A DNA stretch of 32,303 nucleotides from Oscillospiraceae bacterium (lineage in GTDB: Bacteria; Bacillota; Clostridia; Oscillospirales; Oscillospiraceae): positions 1 to 32,303 of the forward strand of contig CADAHL010000016.1 of assembly GCA_902787755.1 (NCBI GenBank), given 5' to 3'. Below are positions 1-9,270 of the stretch, piece by piece. Under the pieces are notes generated by a model. The model saw nothing but the letters and a program-made list of their open reading frames with translations. It was not told the origin of the DNA and did not search any database. The position numbers and the translations under genes are program-made. Within the stretch, counting starts at the first letter, position 1; each line of letters begins with the position of its first letter.

Positions 1-1050
1 CAGGGAGATGACGCCGGTCACGTCGGTGGTACGGAAGTAGAACTGGGGACGGTAGTTGTTGAAGAACGGGGTGTGACGGCCGCCCTCTTCCTTGGACAGA
101 ACGTACACCTGGCCCTTGAACTTGGTGTGGGGGTGGATGCTCTTGGGAGCAGCCAGAACCTGACCACGCTCAACGGACTTCTTGTCGATACCACGCAGCA
201 GGCAGCCGACGTTGTCGCCAGCCTCGGCGTACTCCAGGGTCTTGTGGAACATCTCGGTGCCGGTAACGGTGGTCTCAGTGGACTCGTCCTTCAGACCAAC
301 GATCTCGACCTTGTCGCCGATCTTCACGCGGCCACGCTCAACACGGCCGGTAACGACGGTGCCACGACCAGAGATGGTGAACACGTCCTCGATGGGCATC
401 AGGAAGGGCTGGTCGGCCTTACGGTCGGGAGTGGGGATCCACTCGTCAACAGCGTCCATGAGCTCCTTGATGCAGGCGTAGTCGGGATGATTGGGATCGG
501 TGGACTCGCACACCAGAGCGTTCAGAGCAGAACCGCGGATGATGGGGGTTTCGTCGCCAGGGAAGCCGTAGAAGTCCAGCAGCTCGCGAACTTCCATCTC
601 AACCAGCTCCAGCAGCTCCTCGTCGTCGACCTGGTCGCACTTGTTCAGGAAGACCAGAACGGAGGGCACGTTCACCTGACGGGCCAGCAGCAGGTGCTCA
701 CGAGTCTGAGCCATGGGGCCGTCGGAGGCGGCGATGACCAGGATAGCGCCGTCCATCTGAGCAGCGCCGGTGATCATGTTCTTGATATAGTCGGCGTGGC
801 CCGGGCAGTCGACGTGAGCGTAGTGACGCTTCTCGGTCTCGTACTCGACGTGAGCGGTGTTGATGGTGATACCACGCTCGCGCTCTTCGGGGGCCTTGTC
901 GATGGAAGAGTAATCGGTGTACTCAGCCTTGCCCTGCAGAGCCAGGTACTTGGTGATGGCGGCGGTCAGAGTGGTCTTGCCGTGGTCGATGTGGCCGATG
1001 GTGCCGATGTTCACATGGGGCTTGGTACGGTTGTACATCTGTTTTGCCAT
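1..1050 (-). CDS. tuf: Elongation factor Tu, C-terminus cut by window edge
   Basis: EF-Tu is the GTPase that brings aminoacyl-tRNA to the ribosomal A site. Reading the minus strand from the ATG at 1050 gives [20 protein letters not shown], followed by the P-loop GHVDHGKTT, then DCPGHADY and NKCD. The frame is open to base 1, so about 350 residues are present; bacterial EF-Tu is about 395-400 residues, so roughly the last 45-50 (the end of domain 3) lie outside. An AGGAGG ribosome binding site sits at 1060-1065, about 9 bases before the ATG. It follows fusA by 40 bases in the classic str operon order. No internal defect is visible in the part present. Confidence 0.98.
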   Translation of the reverse strand, partial: MAKQMYNRTKPHVNIGTIGHIDHGKTTLTAAITKYLALQGKAEYTDYSSIDKAPEERERGITINTAHVEYETEKRHYAHVDCPGHADYIKNMITGAAQMDGAILVIAASDGPMAQTREHLLLARQVNVPSVLVFLNKCDQVDDEELLELVEMEVRELLDFYGFPGDETPIIRGSALNALVCESTDPNHPDYACIKELMDAVDEWIPTPDRKADQPFLMPIEDVFTISGRGTVVTGRVERGRVKIGDKVEIVGLKDESTETTVTGTEMFHKTLEYAEAGDNVGCLLRGIDKKSVERGQVLAAPKSIHPHTKFKGQVYVLSKEEGGRHTPFFNNYRPQFYFRTTDVTGVISL

Positions 1051-1090
1051 TTCAGAAATCCTCCTAAATTGATAGAAATGATTGTTTTGC

Positions 1091-3181
1091 TTAATACCTG
1101 TTGGAATAACCCGAGCGATTGTTCACCAGGGTCTCCTGCAATGATTTGGGCAGCTCCACGTAGTGGCTGGGCTCCATGCTGTAGGTAGCCCGGCCCTGGG
1201 TCTTGCTGCGAAGATCGGTGGCGTAGCCGAACATGGTGGAAAGAGGCACGCGGCTTTCGATGATCGCGGCGCCGTTGTGAATGTCGGTGCCGGTGATCTG
1301 ACCGCGGCGGGCCGTGATGTCGCCCATCACATCGCCCATATAATCCTCCGGCGCGGTAACGACCACTTTCATGATAGGCTCCAGCAGCGTGGGCTGGGCC
1401 TTCTGGCAGGCCTCCTTGAAGGCCATGCTGCCGCAGATCTTGAAGGCGAGCTCGGAAGAGTCCACCTCGTGGAAGGAGCCGTCCAGCAGGGTGACCTTGA
1501 CGTCCACCACAGGATATCCCGCCAGGACGCCGGATAGCATCGCTCCCTGCACGCCCTGATCGACGCTGGGGATGAACTCCTTGGGAATGGCGCCGCCGGT
1601 CACCTGGTTGACAAACTCATAGCCCTTGCCCGGTTCATTGGGCTCGACCATCAGCTTGACATGGGCGAACTGGCCCTTGCCGCCCGTCTGACGGGAATAC
1701 CGGGTCTCAACCGTTGCGGCACGCTGAATGGTCTCCTTATAGGACACCTGGGGCTTGCCCACGTTGGCCTCGACCTTGAACTCCCGCAGGAGTCTGTCCA
1801 CGATGATCTCCAGATGAAGCTCACCCATGCCGGCGATAATGGTCTGGCCCGTCTCCTGATCCGTATAGGTCTTGAAGGTGGGGTCTTCCTCTGCCAGCTT
1901 CTGCAGGGCGATGCTCATCTTCTCCTGGCCGGCCTTGGTCTTGGGCTCGATGGCCACACGAATGACCGGTTCGGGGAACTCCATGGACTCCAGCACGATG
2001 GGGTGCTTCTCATCACAGAGAGTGTCACCGGTGGTGGTGTTCTTCAGACCCACCGCTGCGGCGATATCGCCGGACCAGACCTGGCTGATCTCCTCTCTGT
2101 GGTTGGCATGCATCTGCAGGAAGCGGGAGATCCGCTCTCTCTGGCCCCGGGTGGAGTTGAGCGCGGTCTTGCCGCTCTCCATGGTGCCGGAGTAAACGCG
2201 GATGAAGCCCAGCTTGCCTACGAAGGAGTCGGACATGATCTTGAAGGCCAGGGCGGAGAAGGGGGCGTCGTCATCGGCGGCCCGGGTCTCCTCTTCCTCG
2301 GTCTTGGGATTGGTGCCGGTCACCGGAGGAACCTCCAGCGGGGAGGGCATGTACTCCACGATCGCGTCCAGCAGCTTCTGCACGCCTTTGTTCTTGTAGG
2401 AGGTGCCGCAGGTCACGGGAACCATCTTCACCGCCACCGTGGCTCTCCTGATCGCCGCGCGGATCTTGTCCGCAGGCACATCTTCGCCTTCGAGAACCAG
2501 TTCCATGATCTCGTCGTCGAAGTCGGAAACCGCTTCCAGGAGCTTCATACGATACTCTTCGGCCAGGGGACGCATCTCCTCGGGGATCTCCTCGTTGCGC
2601 ATCTCCTTGCCCAGATCATCGTAATAAATGCGGGCGTTCATATCCACCAGGTCGACGATACCGACAAAGCTGTCTTCCTTGCCGATGGGCAGCTGGATGG
2701 GCACGGCGTTGCATTTGAGCCGGTCATGGACCATGTCCAGGACGTGGTAGAAATCTGCGCCGGTGATGTCCATCTTGTTGACGTAGATCATGCGGGGAAC
2801 ATGATAGTGGTCAGCCTGACGCCACACCGTCTCGGACTGAGGCTCCACGCCGCCCTTGGCGCACAGGACCGTCACGCATCCGTCCAGCACTCTCAGCGAG
2901 CGCTCGACCTCCACGGTAAAGTCCACATGGCCCGGGGTGTCGATGATGTTGATGCGGGTATCGCGCCAGTAACAGGTGGTGGCGGCGGAGGTGATGGTGA
3001 TGCCACGCTCCTGCTCCTGATCCATCCAGTCCATGACTGCGGTGCCCTCATGCGTCTCACCGAGCTTGTAGTTGACGCCCGTGTAGAACAGGATCCGTTC
3101 CGTCGTGGTCGTCTTCCCGGCGTCGATATGAGCCATGATGCCGATATTTCTTGTTCTTTCAAGTGAATATTTTCTGGGCAT
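1091..3181 (-). CDS. fusA: Elongation factor G
   Basis: EF-G is the translocation GTPase of the elongation cycle. The 696-residue product has the normal family length. It shows the G1 motif AHIDAGKTT (residues 17-25), switch II DTPGHVD (81-87) and NKMD (135-138), followed by the domain II-V regions, including GELHLEI in domain III. The start ATG at 3181 is preceded by an AGGAGA-type ribosome binding site. It lies 18 bases after rpsG and 40 bases before tuf, so it is co-transcribed from the rpsL promoter. It reads as the housekeeping EF-G rather than a TetM-like or FusA2 paralogue, judging by operon position and N-terminus. Confidence 0.98.
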   Translation of the reverse strand: MPRKYSLERTRNIGIMAHIDAGKTTTTERILFYTGVNYKLGETHEGTAVMDWMDQEQERGITITSAATTCYWRDTRINIIDTPGHVDFTVEVERSLRVLDGCVTVLCAKGGVEPQSETVWRQADHYHVPRMIYVNKMDITGADFYHVLDMVHDRLKCNAVPIQLPIGKEDSFVGIVDLVDMNARIYYDDLGKEMRNEEIPEEMRPLAEEYRMKLLEAVSDFDDEIMELVLEGEDVPADKIRAAIRRATVAVKMVPVTCGTSYKNKGVQKLLDAIVEYMPSPLEVPPVTGTNPKTEEEETRAADDDAPFSALAFKIMSDSFVGKLGFIRVYSGTMESGKTALNSTRGQRERISRFLQMHANHREEISQVWSGDIAAAVGLKNTTTGDTLCDEKHPIVLESMEFPEPVIRVAIEPKTKAGQEKMSIALQKLAEEDPTFKTYTDQETGQTIIAGMGELHLEIIVDRLLREFKVEANVGKPQVSYKETIQRAATVETRYSRQTGGKGQFAHVKLMVEPNEPGKGYEFVNQVTGGAIPKEFIPSVDQGVQGAMLSGVLAGYPVVDVKVTLLDGSFHEVDSSELAFKICGSMAFKEACQKAQPTLLEPIMKVVVTAPEDYMGDVMGDITARRGQITGTDIHNGAAIIESRVPLSTMFGYATDLRSKTQGRATYSMEPSHYVELPKSLQETLVNNRSGYSNRY

Positions 3182-3199
3182 TGTCTTCTCCTGAAGGGA

Positions 3200-3670
3200 T
3201 TACCATCTGAAGTGCGCGAAAGCCTTGTTGGCCTCGGCATTCTTGTGCATATCCTCACGCTTCTTCACGGAAGCGCCGAGGTTGTTGCAGGCGTCCATGA
3301 TCTCGCCGGCCAGACGCTCCTTCATGGTCTTCTCGCCGCGCTTGCGGGAGTAGGTCACGAGCCAGCGCAGGGCCAGGGTCTGACGACGGGCAGGACGAAC
3401 TTCGATAGGCACCTGATAGGTGGCGCCGCCGACACGGCGAGCCTTGACCTCCAGAGCGGGCATGATGTTGTTCATGGCCTCGTTGAAGGCATCCAGGGGC
3501 TCCTTGCCGGTCTTTTCCTTGATGATGTCAAAAGCGTCGTAAACGACCTTCTGGGCTACGCCCTTCTTGCCGTCGAGCATGACGCCGTTGATGAGCTTGG
3601 TTACCAGAACGCTATTGTACATAGGATCAGGCAGAATCTCACGTTTTGGGACATTACCTCTTCTGGGCAC
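3200..3670 (-). CDS. rpsG: 30S ribosomal protein S7
   Basis: S7 is a primary 16S rRNA-binding protein of the small-subunit head. The product starts [20 protein letters not shown], read as MPRRGN, and has 156 residues, the usual S7 length. The start is GTG at 3670. The in-frame ATG 18 bases upstream (3688) is excluded because its codons, ATG AAG GAG GG, themselves form the AGGAGG ribosome binding site that lies 8 bases before the GTG; the family N-terminus also begins at PRRG. The central stretch [14 protein letters not shown] is conserved S7 sequence. It sits between rpsL and fusA, 18 bases before the fusA start. Confidence 0.97.
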   Translation of the reverse strand: MPRRGNVPKREILPDPMYNSVLVTKLINGVMLDGKKGVAQKVVYDAFDIIKEKTGKEPLDAFNEAMNNIMPALEVKARRVGGATYQVPIEVRPARRQTLALRWLVTYSRKRGEKTMKERLAGEIMDACNNLGASVKKREDMHKNAEANKAFAHFRW

Positions 3671-3809
3671 TGTACTTCCCTCCTTCATTAAAAAATAAGA
3701 TCAAAGGTACTCGAACGCACACAGCGTCCGTTGCGCCCTGCTCTATCCACAAAACGGGAAACCCGAATATAGATAAACGACAGGGCAAATTGGGCCGCGC
3801 CCCACAGGG

Positions 3810-3830
3810 CGACAGCCGGTGCTGCCGTCG
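3810..3830 (-). other. Hairpin just after rpsL stop
   Basis: Seven paired bases (one G-T) around a seven-base loop begin 4 bases after the rpsL stop, inside the 164-base rpsL-rpsG gap. No T run follows, so it is not a normal intrinsic terminator. It may act as an RNA processing or stability element between the first two str cistrons, or be chance in GC-rich DNA. The rest of the gap shows no other clear signal. Confidence 0.3.
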
Positions 3831-3834
3831 GAAA

Positions 3835-4260
3835 TTACTTCTTCTTCGCAGCTTTGGGTCTCTTCGCGCCGTACTTGGAACGACCCTGCATACGACCGTT
3901 GACGCCCTGGGCATCCAGAGTGCCGCGGATAATGTGGTAACGGACACCAGGCAGGTCCTTGACACGACCGCCGCGGATCATAACCACAGAGTGCTCCTGC
4001 AGGTTATGGCCGATACCGGGAATGTAGGCAGTGACTTCGTAACCATTGGTCAGACGGACACGGGCGATCTTACGCAGAGCGGAGTTGGGCTTCTTGGGAG
4101 TAGAGGTACGCACGGCGGTGCAGACGCCTCTCTTCTGGGGGGAGCTCAGGTTGGTCTCCTTGTTCTTCAGGGTGTTCATGCCCTTCTGCAGTGCAGGGGA
4201 CGTGGACTTGTAGGTGACCTTCTCTCTGCCTTTTCTGACAAGCTGGTTAAAAGTTGGCAT
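3835..4260 (-). CDS. rpsL: 30S ribosomal protein S12
   Basis: S12 is part of the decoding centre of the small subunit. The product is 141 residues, [20 protein letters not shown] onward, longer than the 124 of E. coli because it carries the N-terminal insertion typical of Firmicutes S12. The accuracy-centre segments [11 protein letters not shown] (54-64) and [14 protein letters not shown] (97-109) are intact, with lysines at the classical streptomycin-resistance positions, so the sequence looks wild-type for that drug. The start is ATG at 4260, with AGGAGG about 7 bases upstream; the longer reading from 4323 is unlikely because it runs back through this ribosome binding site. It is the first gene of the str operon. 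Confidence 0.98.
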   Translation of the reverse strand: MPTFNQLVRKGREKVTYKSTSPALQKGMNTLKNKETNLSSPQKRGVCTAVRTSTPKKPNSALRKIARVRLTNGYEVTAYIPGIGHNLQEHSVVMIRGGRVKDLPGVRYHIIRGTLDAQGVNGRMQGRSKYGAKRPKAAKKK

Positions 4261-4330
4261 TTTGTTCCTCCTTTCTTCAATTCTGTGATGCTGCTCCGGC
4301 AAAGGCGCACCTATGCCAGGCAACTATTGG

Positions 4331-4359
4331 ATTTTAGCACAATAGACAAATTAAGTCAA
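4331..4359 (-). promoter_or_regulatory. Sigma-A promoter of the str operon
   Basis: On the minus strand the -35 box TTGACT (4354-4359) is separated by exactly 17 bases from the -10 box TAAAAT (4331-4336). This places the transcript start about 65 bases before the rpsL ATG. The AT-rich tract at 4360-4385 just upstream could serve as an UP element. The remainder of the rpsL-4614 gap (4386-4555) holds GC-rich inverted repeats of GGGCCCG type and no gene that I can support. Confidence 0.85.
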
Positions 4360-4555
4360 TCATTTTTGTAGAAAAATTTTTTGAAGCTTTTTCTCCTCCC
4401 CGGGCGGAAAGGGGCCCGGACGGAAGCCCGGACGGGCCCTGCGGCCGGGACTCGGGTCCGTGGCGCCGCGGAGAACCGATACAGTCTGCCCGTTTTTTCA
4501 CGCTTTGAAACGCTCCCCCTCCTATCCGCCGCCGGGCGGAGCCGTCCGCGCCGTC

Positions 4556-4584
4556 TTTACAGGGTCTCGGAGCTGGGTTATAAT
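4556..4584 (+). promoter_or_regulatory. Sigma-A promoter for the flavin reductase/macrodomain pair
   Basis: TTTACA (4556-4561), a 17-base spacer and a perfect TATAAT (4579-4584) lie 30 bases before the ATG at 4614. A GGGAGG ribosome binding site follows at 4601-4606. The leader is therefore short, about 22 bases. Confidence 0.8.
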
Positions 4585-4613
4585 GGTGCCAAACAGAATC
4601 GGGAGGTCATCGC

Positions 4614-5114
4614 ATGGATTTTCAGGACAAACGCTACGACGTGTTTCGGATGTTCAACGACCGCTGGGCTCTGGTCACCGCCGGAACCATCGGGCACTAC
4701 AACACCATGACCATCGCCTGGGGCAGTCTGGGCACGATCTGGGGCCCGCCCCACAGGGGAAAGCCCATTCTGACGGTGTACGTCTCCCCCGCCCGCTATA
4801 CCCATGAGTTTCTGGAGGAGAACGAGTACTTCACCGTCAGCTTCTTCCCGGAGGAGTACCGCGGAGATCTGAGTCTGCTGGGCAGCCGCTCCGGCCGGGA
4901 CGGGGATAAGGTGTCCCGGACCGCCCTGACGCCGGTGGCTCTGCCCCATGGCGTGGATTTCGCCCAGGCGGAGCTGACCTTCGTCTGCCGGAAACTCTAC
5001 GCCCACCAGTTTGAGAAGGACCGGGTCCCCCCGGAGGTGGCCGACTGGATCTACAGCCGGGTCCCGCCCCACACCATGTTCATCGGTGAAATCGAGGATG
5101 TGATCGAGCGATGA
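4614..5114 (+). CDS. Flavin reductase-like (FMN-binding split barrel) protein
   Basis: A 166-residue protein of the flavin reductase-like family, which binds FMN in a split-barrel fold and, in characterised members, reduces flavin or acts as a small flavoprotein. Visible family features are the N-terminal WALVTAG strand, TIAWGSLGTIWGPP (about 32-45), and a central VYVSPARYTHEFLEENEYFTV segment around the expected flavin site. No signal peptide or membrane segment is seen, so it should be cytoplasmic. The ATG at 4614 has GGGAGG 7 bases upstream. Its TGA overlaps the ATG of the macrodomain gene (ATGA), so the two are translationally coupled. The substrate is not readable from sequence. Confidence 0.82.
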   Translation: MDFQDKRYDVFRMFNDRWALVTAGTIGHYNTMTIAWGSLGTIWGPPHRGKPILTVYVSPARYTHEFLEENEYFTVSFFPEEYRGDLSLLGSRSGRDGDKVSRTALTPVALPHGVDFAQAELTFVCRKLYAHQFEKDRVPPEVADWIYSRVPPHTMFIGEIEDVIER

Positions 5115-5896
5115 GGACGACAGAAGAGCTGATCCGCTTTCTGATCCGCGAGCTGCTGGCACAGATGCCGGAATACCGCCGGGAGGCCGCCCGGGTGCCG
5201 GGCGATCCGGAGAGCCAGCGCTACCTGCTGCGCTGCCTGATGAACGTCTGGCCGCCGCAGGAACTGTCGGCGGCGTTTCTGTCCGCCCAGGATGAGCTGC
5301 TCGGCCGGGAGCGGGAGGAAAAGGGCGTGGTCCGGGTCCTTGATCTGGCTCCGATCCCCGGAGAGCCCCGGCTCGTTCTCTGGCAGGGCGACATCACCCG
5401 CCTGGACGCCGGCGCCATCGTCAACGCCGCCAACAGCCAGCTGCTGGGCTGCTTCCGCCCCGGGCACAACTGCATCGACAACGTGATCCACTCCGCCGCC
5501 GGGCTGCAGCTGCGTCAGGAGTGCGCCCGGATCATGCGGGAGCAGGGGCACGAGGAGCCCACGGGCCGGGCCAAGCTCACCGGAGCGTATAACCTGCCCG
5601 CACAGGCGGTGCTGCACACCGTGGGCCCCATCATCACAGGGCCCCTCACTGACCGGGACCGGGAGCTTCTGGCCTCCTGCTACCGCTCCTGCATGAGTCT
5701 TGCCCGGGAGCACGGGCTCCGGACCCTGGCCTTCTGCTGCATCTCCACCGGGGTCTTCCGCTTCCCCAAGCCGGAGGCGGCCCGGATCGCCGTCGAAACG
5801 GTGAAGGAGAGCCTTGCGACCGGCGGCCCGGAGAGGGTGGTCTTCTGCGTCCACGGAGAGGAAAACCGAAAGATCTATGAGGCTCTTCTGGGCTGA
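5111..5896 (+). CDS. Zinc-class macrodomain protein, probable ADP-ribosyl hydrolase
   Basis: A 261-residue protein with an N-terminal helical region (about 1-80) and a macrodomain (about 85-258). Macrodomains bind ADP-ribose; this subclass, known from Staphylococcus and Streptococcus, is linked to removal of ADP-ribose from proteins. The sequence shows GDIT (93-96), NAAN (105-108) and the zinc-class signature with C114, H119 and C121 in LLGCFRPGHNCIDNVIH, plus the phosphate-binding STGVFRFP loop (212-219). In known operons this subclass sits with a class M sirtuin and a lipoate-carrier protein; none is present here, and it is coupled instead to a flavin reductase-like gene. ATGA overlap with that gene fixes the start. 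Confidence 0.88.
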   Translation: MRTTEELIRFLIRELLAQMPEYRREAARVPGDPESQRYLLRCLMNVWPPQELSAAFLSAQDELLGREREEKGVVRVLDLAPIPGEPRLVLWQGDITRLDAGAIVNAANSQLLGCFRPGHNCIDNVIHSAAGLQLRQECARIMREQGHEEPTGRAKLTGAYNLPAQAVLHTVGPIITGPLTDRDRELLASCYRSCMSLAREHGLRTLAFCCISTGVFRFPKPEAARIAVETVKESLATGGPERVVFCVHGEENRKIYEALLG

Positions 5897-5911
5897 GTCC
5901 GGGCGTCATAA

Positions 5912-5958
5912 AAAAACCAGCTGCTTCCCCATTGCGTTTGGGGAAGCAGCTGGTTTTT
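5912..5958. terminator. Bidirectional intrinsic terminator
   Basis: A perfect 19-bp inverted repeat (5912-5930 and 5940-5958, 9-base loop) has an A run on its left edge and a T run on its right. It ends the macrodomain unit on the plus strand and the seven-gene operon on the minus strand, whose last stop codon is at 5973. Confidence 0.93.
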
Positions 5959-5972
5959 GTTTTCGGACTCTG

Positions 5973-8276
5973 TTATTTCGCGTAGGCGTAGTAATACGCA
6001 GACTGGTTGTAGACGTCCCCGAACAGGGCCATCACGTCGTCGTAGACCTGGCTGCCCGGGAAGCAGAGATGGCTGCTGACCCGGCGGTCCCGAACGGCGA
6101 TCACCTGGTCGCCCCAGTAGTGCAGGGTCACCACCGAGCGCTGGTCCACCGTGGCGTTGGCAAAGAACAGCATGCCGTCGGCGTAATACAGCTCCACCCG
6201 GTAGCCCGGCACCAGATCGTCGGTGTAGGCCAGACGATACCAGTCCATGTGGCTGCCGTCGTCCTTGTGGCGGTTATTGAAGGTGCTGCCCACCACGGTG
6301 ACCTTGTCCTCGTCGGAGTAGTACACGCCCTGGATCAGGTTCTCCCGCAGGGCGATGCCGTAGGGCGACTGGGGATCGCTGGGCAGCTGCAGGCTCCGGG
6401 GCGGCGCAGGCGTCGGCGTGGGCACCGGCGCAGGCGTCGGAACCGGGGTCGGGACGGGCGTCGGGACCGGCGTCGGGGCCGGAGTGGGCGCGGGTCCGTT
6501 CCAATAGAAGGAGGAGTCGTACAGGGGATCCATCTGATAATAGATGTATCCTTCGGTGGTAAAGTGCTGTTCGGCGGAGACAAAGCCGGTCTCGTCGCCG
6601 GTGAATCGGATCCGTCCGCCCTCCGCCGGGAAGGTCAGGATCAGCTCGCCCCCGGAGAAGACGTACTCGCCGTTGTAGCAGATGCCGCTGCGGTACTCTC
6701 TGGCGCTGAAGCTGCCGTTGGCCAGGAACAGGGCGTCATACTGATGATCCTGCCCGTCGCCGAAGTGCAGCGTCCAGTAGGTATCGGCCAGATCGATCGT
6801 TTCCAGCGTCTCTCCCGGGGCCAGGACCCGGGCAAGCGCACTCTTCATATCCAGCAGATTGGGCCCTCCGCTGACGGCAAAGTCCGCGGAATCCCGGATG
6901 ATGGCCTTGACCTGGGCTCCCGTGAGCCCGGGATCCGCCGCCCAGACCGCGGCGCACACGCCGGTGACGTAAGGCGCGGCCATGGAGGTGCCGTTCCAGA
7001 GCTCGTAGCCGTTTTCGGCCACACAGCTGTAGATCCGCACCCCGGGAGCGCAGACGTCCAGCCGGCTGCCGAAATTGCTGAAGCTCGCCAGGTAGTAGGA
7101 GCCGGCCCACTGCTCCGCCGCCCCCACCACCAGGATCCGGTCTCCCACCGGTCCGTCCTGGATGTAAGTAAACTCATTGCCCCAGCGGGCGTCGATGGAC
7201 TCGTTGCCGGCGGAGCTGACGAACACGAAGTCGTAGCCCTTGTCCAGCAGGCGGCCCAGCGCCGCTTTCACGGTCTCGGCCTGCTGCTCGTAGTAATACG
7301 AGATCATCCATTCGTCGCCCAGATAGGCGCCCATGCCGATGGATTCCACGTAGCCGATGCTGTAATTGATGGCCCTGGCGCCGCCGGAGGCCAGCTCCGC
7401 GATGGCGCTGAGGGTGCTCATCTCATTGGAAAAGCCCCACAGGGAGTAGGTATGGATCCGTCCGTCCTCCAGGACGCCGGACAGGCCAGCCCCATTGTTG
7501 TGGGCGGCGCCGATGATCCCGGCCACATGGCTGCCGTGGGACCAGGACGCGTCCCGCTCGGAATAGCGGTTGTAGATCTCGTTGTAATGGGTCTCCACGA
7601 TGTGGTCCCGCAGATCCTCGTGATCGGAGTCAAACATGGTGTCGATCACGCCCACCTGCACCGGACCCAGCTCATAGTTTTCCCAGCAGTAGGGGGCCTG
7701 GATGGCAATGGCGCCCCAGTTGCCGTCGTCCATCCCATTCCAGTCGGCGTCGCCCCAGGGATCGTTGGGATAGGCCTTCCCGCCCGGCTCCCAGACCAGC
7801 TCCGCCTGGGCCAGCTCCACCCGGGGATCCTGCCGCAGCTTTTCCGCCAGGGCGTTCAGATCCTCCAGGCCGGGAGCGTCCGGCGCGCTGACCTGATAGG
7901 TGTCGGTCAGGGGGATGTAGCCTATGATCTCCATCCCGTGGGAGGAAAACAGCTTCTCTATCCCGGCGTAGTCCACGCCCAGGGCGGATACCACGATCAG
8001 CCGGCCTTCGGAATAGCTCACGCCCCGGTCCGAGCCGATCCGGCTTTCGTCCACCGGGGCAAAGAAGCTCTCCTCCGGCGTGTGCCGATCGACCGGCTCC
8101 GGGCTGCTCTTCAGCAGCCGCCCGGCCAGAAATCCCACCAGTCCCAGGGCCAGAAGGATGCCGACGATCAGGATCGGGTCCCGCTTTCCCTTGTGTTTTT
8201 TCCCCTTTATCTTCGCCTCCGTCGGCACCGGGATCGGCTCCTGGTATTGATCGTTCCAGTCCTTCCAGTCATGCAT
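5973..8276 (-). CDS. Membrane-anchored subtilisin-family (S8) serine protease
   Basis: A 767-residue protein in five parts. Residues 1-33 are basic and cytosolic-looking. One membrane helix at about 34-55 (DPILIVGILLALGLVGFL) would hold the protein outside as a type II anchor. Residues about 90-165 resemble a subtilase prodomain. The S8 catalytic domain has Asp212 (VGVIDT), His247 (SHGSHVAG), oxyanion Asn358 (SSAGNES) and Ser431 (NGTSMAAP), so it should be active. Two smaller beta-rich regions follow, split by a Pro-Thr linker of PTPVPTP repeats (about 595-626). It is the last gene of the seven-gene operon, 17 bases after its neighbour. A role in cleaving exported operon products is inference from position; no cell-wall sorting motif is seen. 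Confidence 0.92.
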   Translation of the reverse strand: MHDWKDWNDQYQEPIPVPTEAKIKGKKHKGKRDPILIVGILLALGLVGFLAGRLLKSSPEPVDRHTPEESFFAPVDESRIGSDRGVSYSEGRLIVVSALGVDYAGIEKLFSSHGMEIIGYIPLTDTYQVSAPDAPGLEDLNALAEKLRQDPRVELAQAELVWEPGGKAYPNDPWGDADWNGMDDGNWGAIAIQAPYCWENYELGPVQVGVIDTMFDSDHEDLRDHIVETHYNEIYNRYSERDASWSHGSHVAGIIGAAHNNGAGLSGVLEDGRIHTYSLWGFSNEMSTLSAIAELASGGARAINYSIGYVESIGMGAYLGDEWMISYYYEQQAETVKAALGRLLDKGYDFVFVSSAGNESIDARWGNEFTYIQDGPVGDRILVVGAAEQWAGSYYLASFSNFGSRLDVCAPGVRIYSCVAENGYELWNGTSMAAPYVTGVCAAVWAADPGLTGAQVKAIIRDSADFAVSGGPNLLDMKSALARVLAPGETLETIDLADTYWTLHFGDGQDHQYDALFLANGSFSAREYRSGICYNGEYVFSGGELILTFPAEGGRIRFTGDETGFVSAEQHFTTEGYIYYQMDPLYDSSFYWNGPAPTPAPTPVPTPVPTPVPTPAPVPTPTPAPPRSLQLPSDPQSPYGIALRENLIQGVYYSDEDKVTVVGSTFNNRHKDDGSHMDWYRLAYTDDLVPGYRVELYYADGMLFFANATVDQRSVVTLHYWGDQVIAVRDRRVSSHLCFPGSQVYDDVMALFGDVYNQSAYYYAYAK

Positions 8277-8293
8277 AGCCCTCGTCCCTCTCT

Positions 8294-8743
8294 TTACCCC
8301 ATTCCCCGGTCCCGATCCGGCGCCCGGTCTCCCGATGCGTCGGGTCCTTCCGCGCCTGCGGCGTCGCCCTCGTAATCAAAGCTCCGGGCCGGAGCGGTCC
8401 CGGGCGCTGCCGCGTCCCCGGCGTCGCCCTCATAGTCGAAGCGCGCCTGTCCGGGATCCGGTTCCGCCGTCTCAAAGCCCTCCCCGTCCAGGCTCTCCCG
8501 CTGCTCCCGATCCAGCTGGGCCAGCTGCTCCCGGTATTCCTGATCGGCCCGGGCCAGAGCCTGCCGGTAGGCCTCCAGTCTGGCCCTCTTTTCCGAGGCC
8601 GTCAGAGTGGGATCGTTCCAGGTCTCCTCCGCCCCCCGGGCGTAGGCGTCCCCCAGATTCTGATAGCCCTGATGCAGGTCCGCACGCTCCCGGTCAAAAT
8701 CCCGACCCTCGGAGCGTCGGCTGCGTCCCAGTGTTCGTCTCAT
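8294..8743 (-). CDS. Small charged helical protein with two DYEGDA repeats
   Basis: No known family is recognised. The 149-residue product has a basic start, then a very charged, probably helical or coiled-coil segment (about 15-88, rich in E, R, Q, A and L), then an acidic Gly/Ala-rich tail. The tail contains FDYEGDA twice, with DYEGDA at 103-108 and 123-128, exactly 20 residues apart. The same peptide with the same 20-residue period fills the tail of the HNH-like protein of this operon. There is no signal peptide or membrane segment. The ATG at 8743 follows an AGAGGAGAG ribosome binding site. A second substrate, adaptor or chaperone for the locus are all possible. The gene is well supported by operon position; the function is unknown. 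Confidence 0.8.
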   Translation of the reverse strand: MRRTLGRSRRSEGRDFDRERADLHQGYQNLGDAYARGAEETWNDPTLTASEKRARLEAYRQALARADQEYREQLAQLDREQRESLDGEGFETAEPDPGQARFDYEGDAGDAAAPGTAPARSFDYEGDAAGAEGPDASGDRAPDRDRGMG

Positions 8744-8767
8744 AGCCGGTCTCTCCTCTCCGGGCGC

Positions 8768-9259
8768 TTACCAGCGGCGCGGGAACAGACTGCGGAAGAG
8801 CAGGCCCACCACCACGATGATGATCACCAGCGAGATGACCCAGGACAGCACCTGGGACAGGAACATGGTGATCTCATTCCGGTACACCACCGCCAGGGTA
8901 ATGGCGATGGCGATGGCCGCCAGGATCAGGATGATGTCCCAACGGATATGGAGCGGAGGACGGGGTGCGGACCGGGGTCCGGGATCCGGCTCCCAGCGGG
9001 TATTGGTCCTGGGCCCCCAGCTCTGTATCTCCGAGCCGCGGGTATTGTCCCGGGTGTTCAGGGACCGATCCCGTTCCGGATCGGGCTGGATCCAGCCGCC
9101 CCCTCTGCCGGGGGTCACAGGATCGCGCTGCCGGACAGGGGCGGGATCCGGGTAGGAGCCTCTGTCGGAGCTGTCCGCCCAGGCGCCCGCGCTGCCGCCG
9201 GAGTTGTCCGCCCAGGTGTCCTCGCTGCCGCCGCTCTTACTGTTGAAATCGTACGCCAT
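8768..9259 (-). CDS. Two-helix membrane protein with disordered N-terminus
   Basis: No known family is recognised. The 163-residue product has about 105 hydrophilic, Gly/Ser/Asp/Pro-rich residues, including two copies of a short motif around WAD (TWADNSGGS and AWADSS, residues 15-31), then two membrane helices (about 108-126 and 135-156) and a basic end FRSLFPRRW. The positive residues before helix 1 and after helix 2 suggest both ends are cytosolic, with a short outside loop. Such an arrangement would suit a small membrane partner of the neighbouring VirD4-like proteins, which themselves lack membrane helices; this is inference. The AGGAGG ribosome binding site overlaps the stop codon of the upstream gene, so translation is coupled. 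Confidence 0.82.
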   Translation of the reverse strand: MAYDFNSKSGGSEDTWADNSGGSAGAWADSSDRGSYPDPAPVRQRDPVTPGRGGGWIQPDPERDRSLNTRDNTRGSEIQSWGPRTNTRWEPDPGPRSAPRPPLHIRWDIILILAAIAIAITLAVVYRNEITMFLSQVLSWVISLVIIIVVVGLLFRSLFPRRW

Positions 9260-9270
9260 GTCTCTTCCTC

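Noticed and set aside
3671-3688. ATG start six codons upstream for rpsG
   Set aside because: The extra codons form the ribosome binding site for the GTG at 3670, and S7 begins at PRRG.
4386-4555. Small gene before the flavin reductase
   Set aside because: The frames there are GC-rich shadows with no ribosome binding site, and the promoter at 4556 starts a new unit.
5814-8375. 853-residue plus-strand open frame
   Set aside because: It is the antisense shadow of the S8 protease gene; its translation is Gly/Val/Gln/His-rich with no family motif and it lacks a promoter and ribosome binding site.
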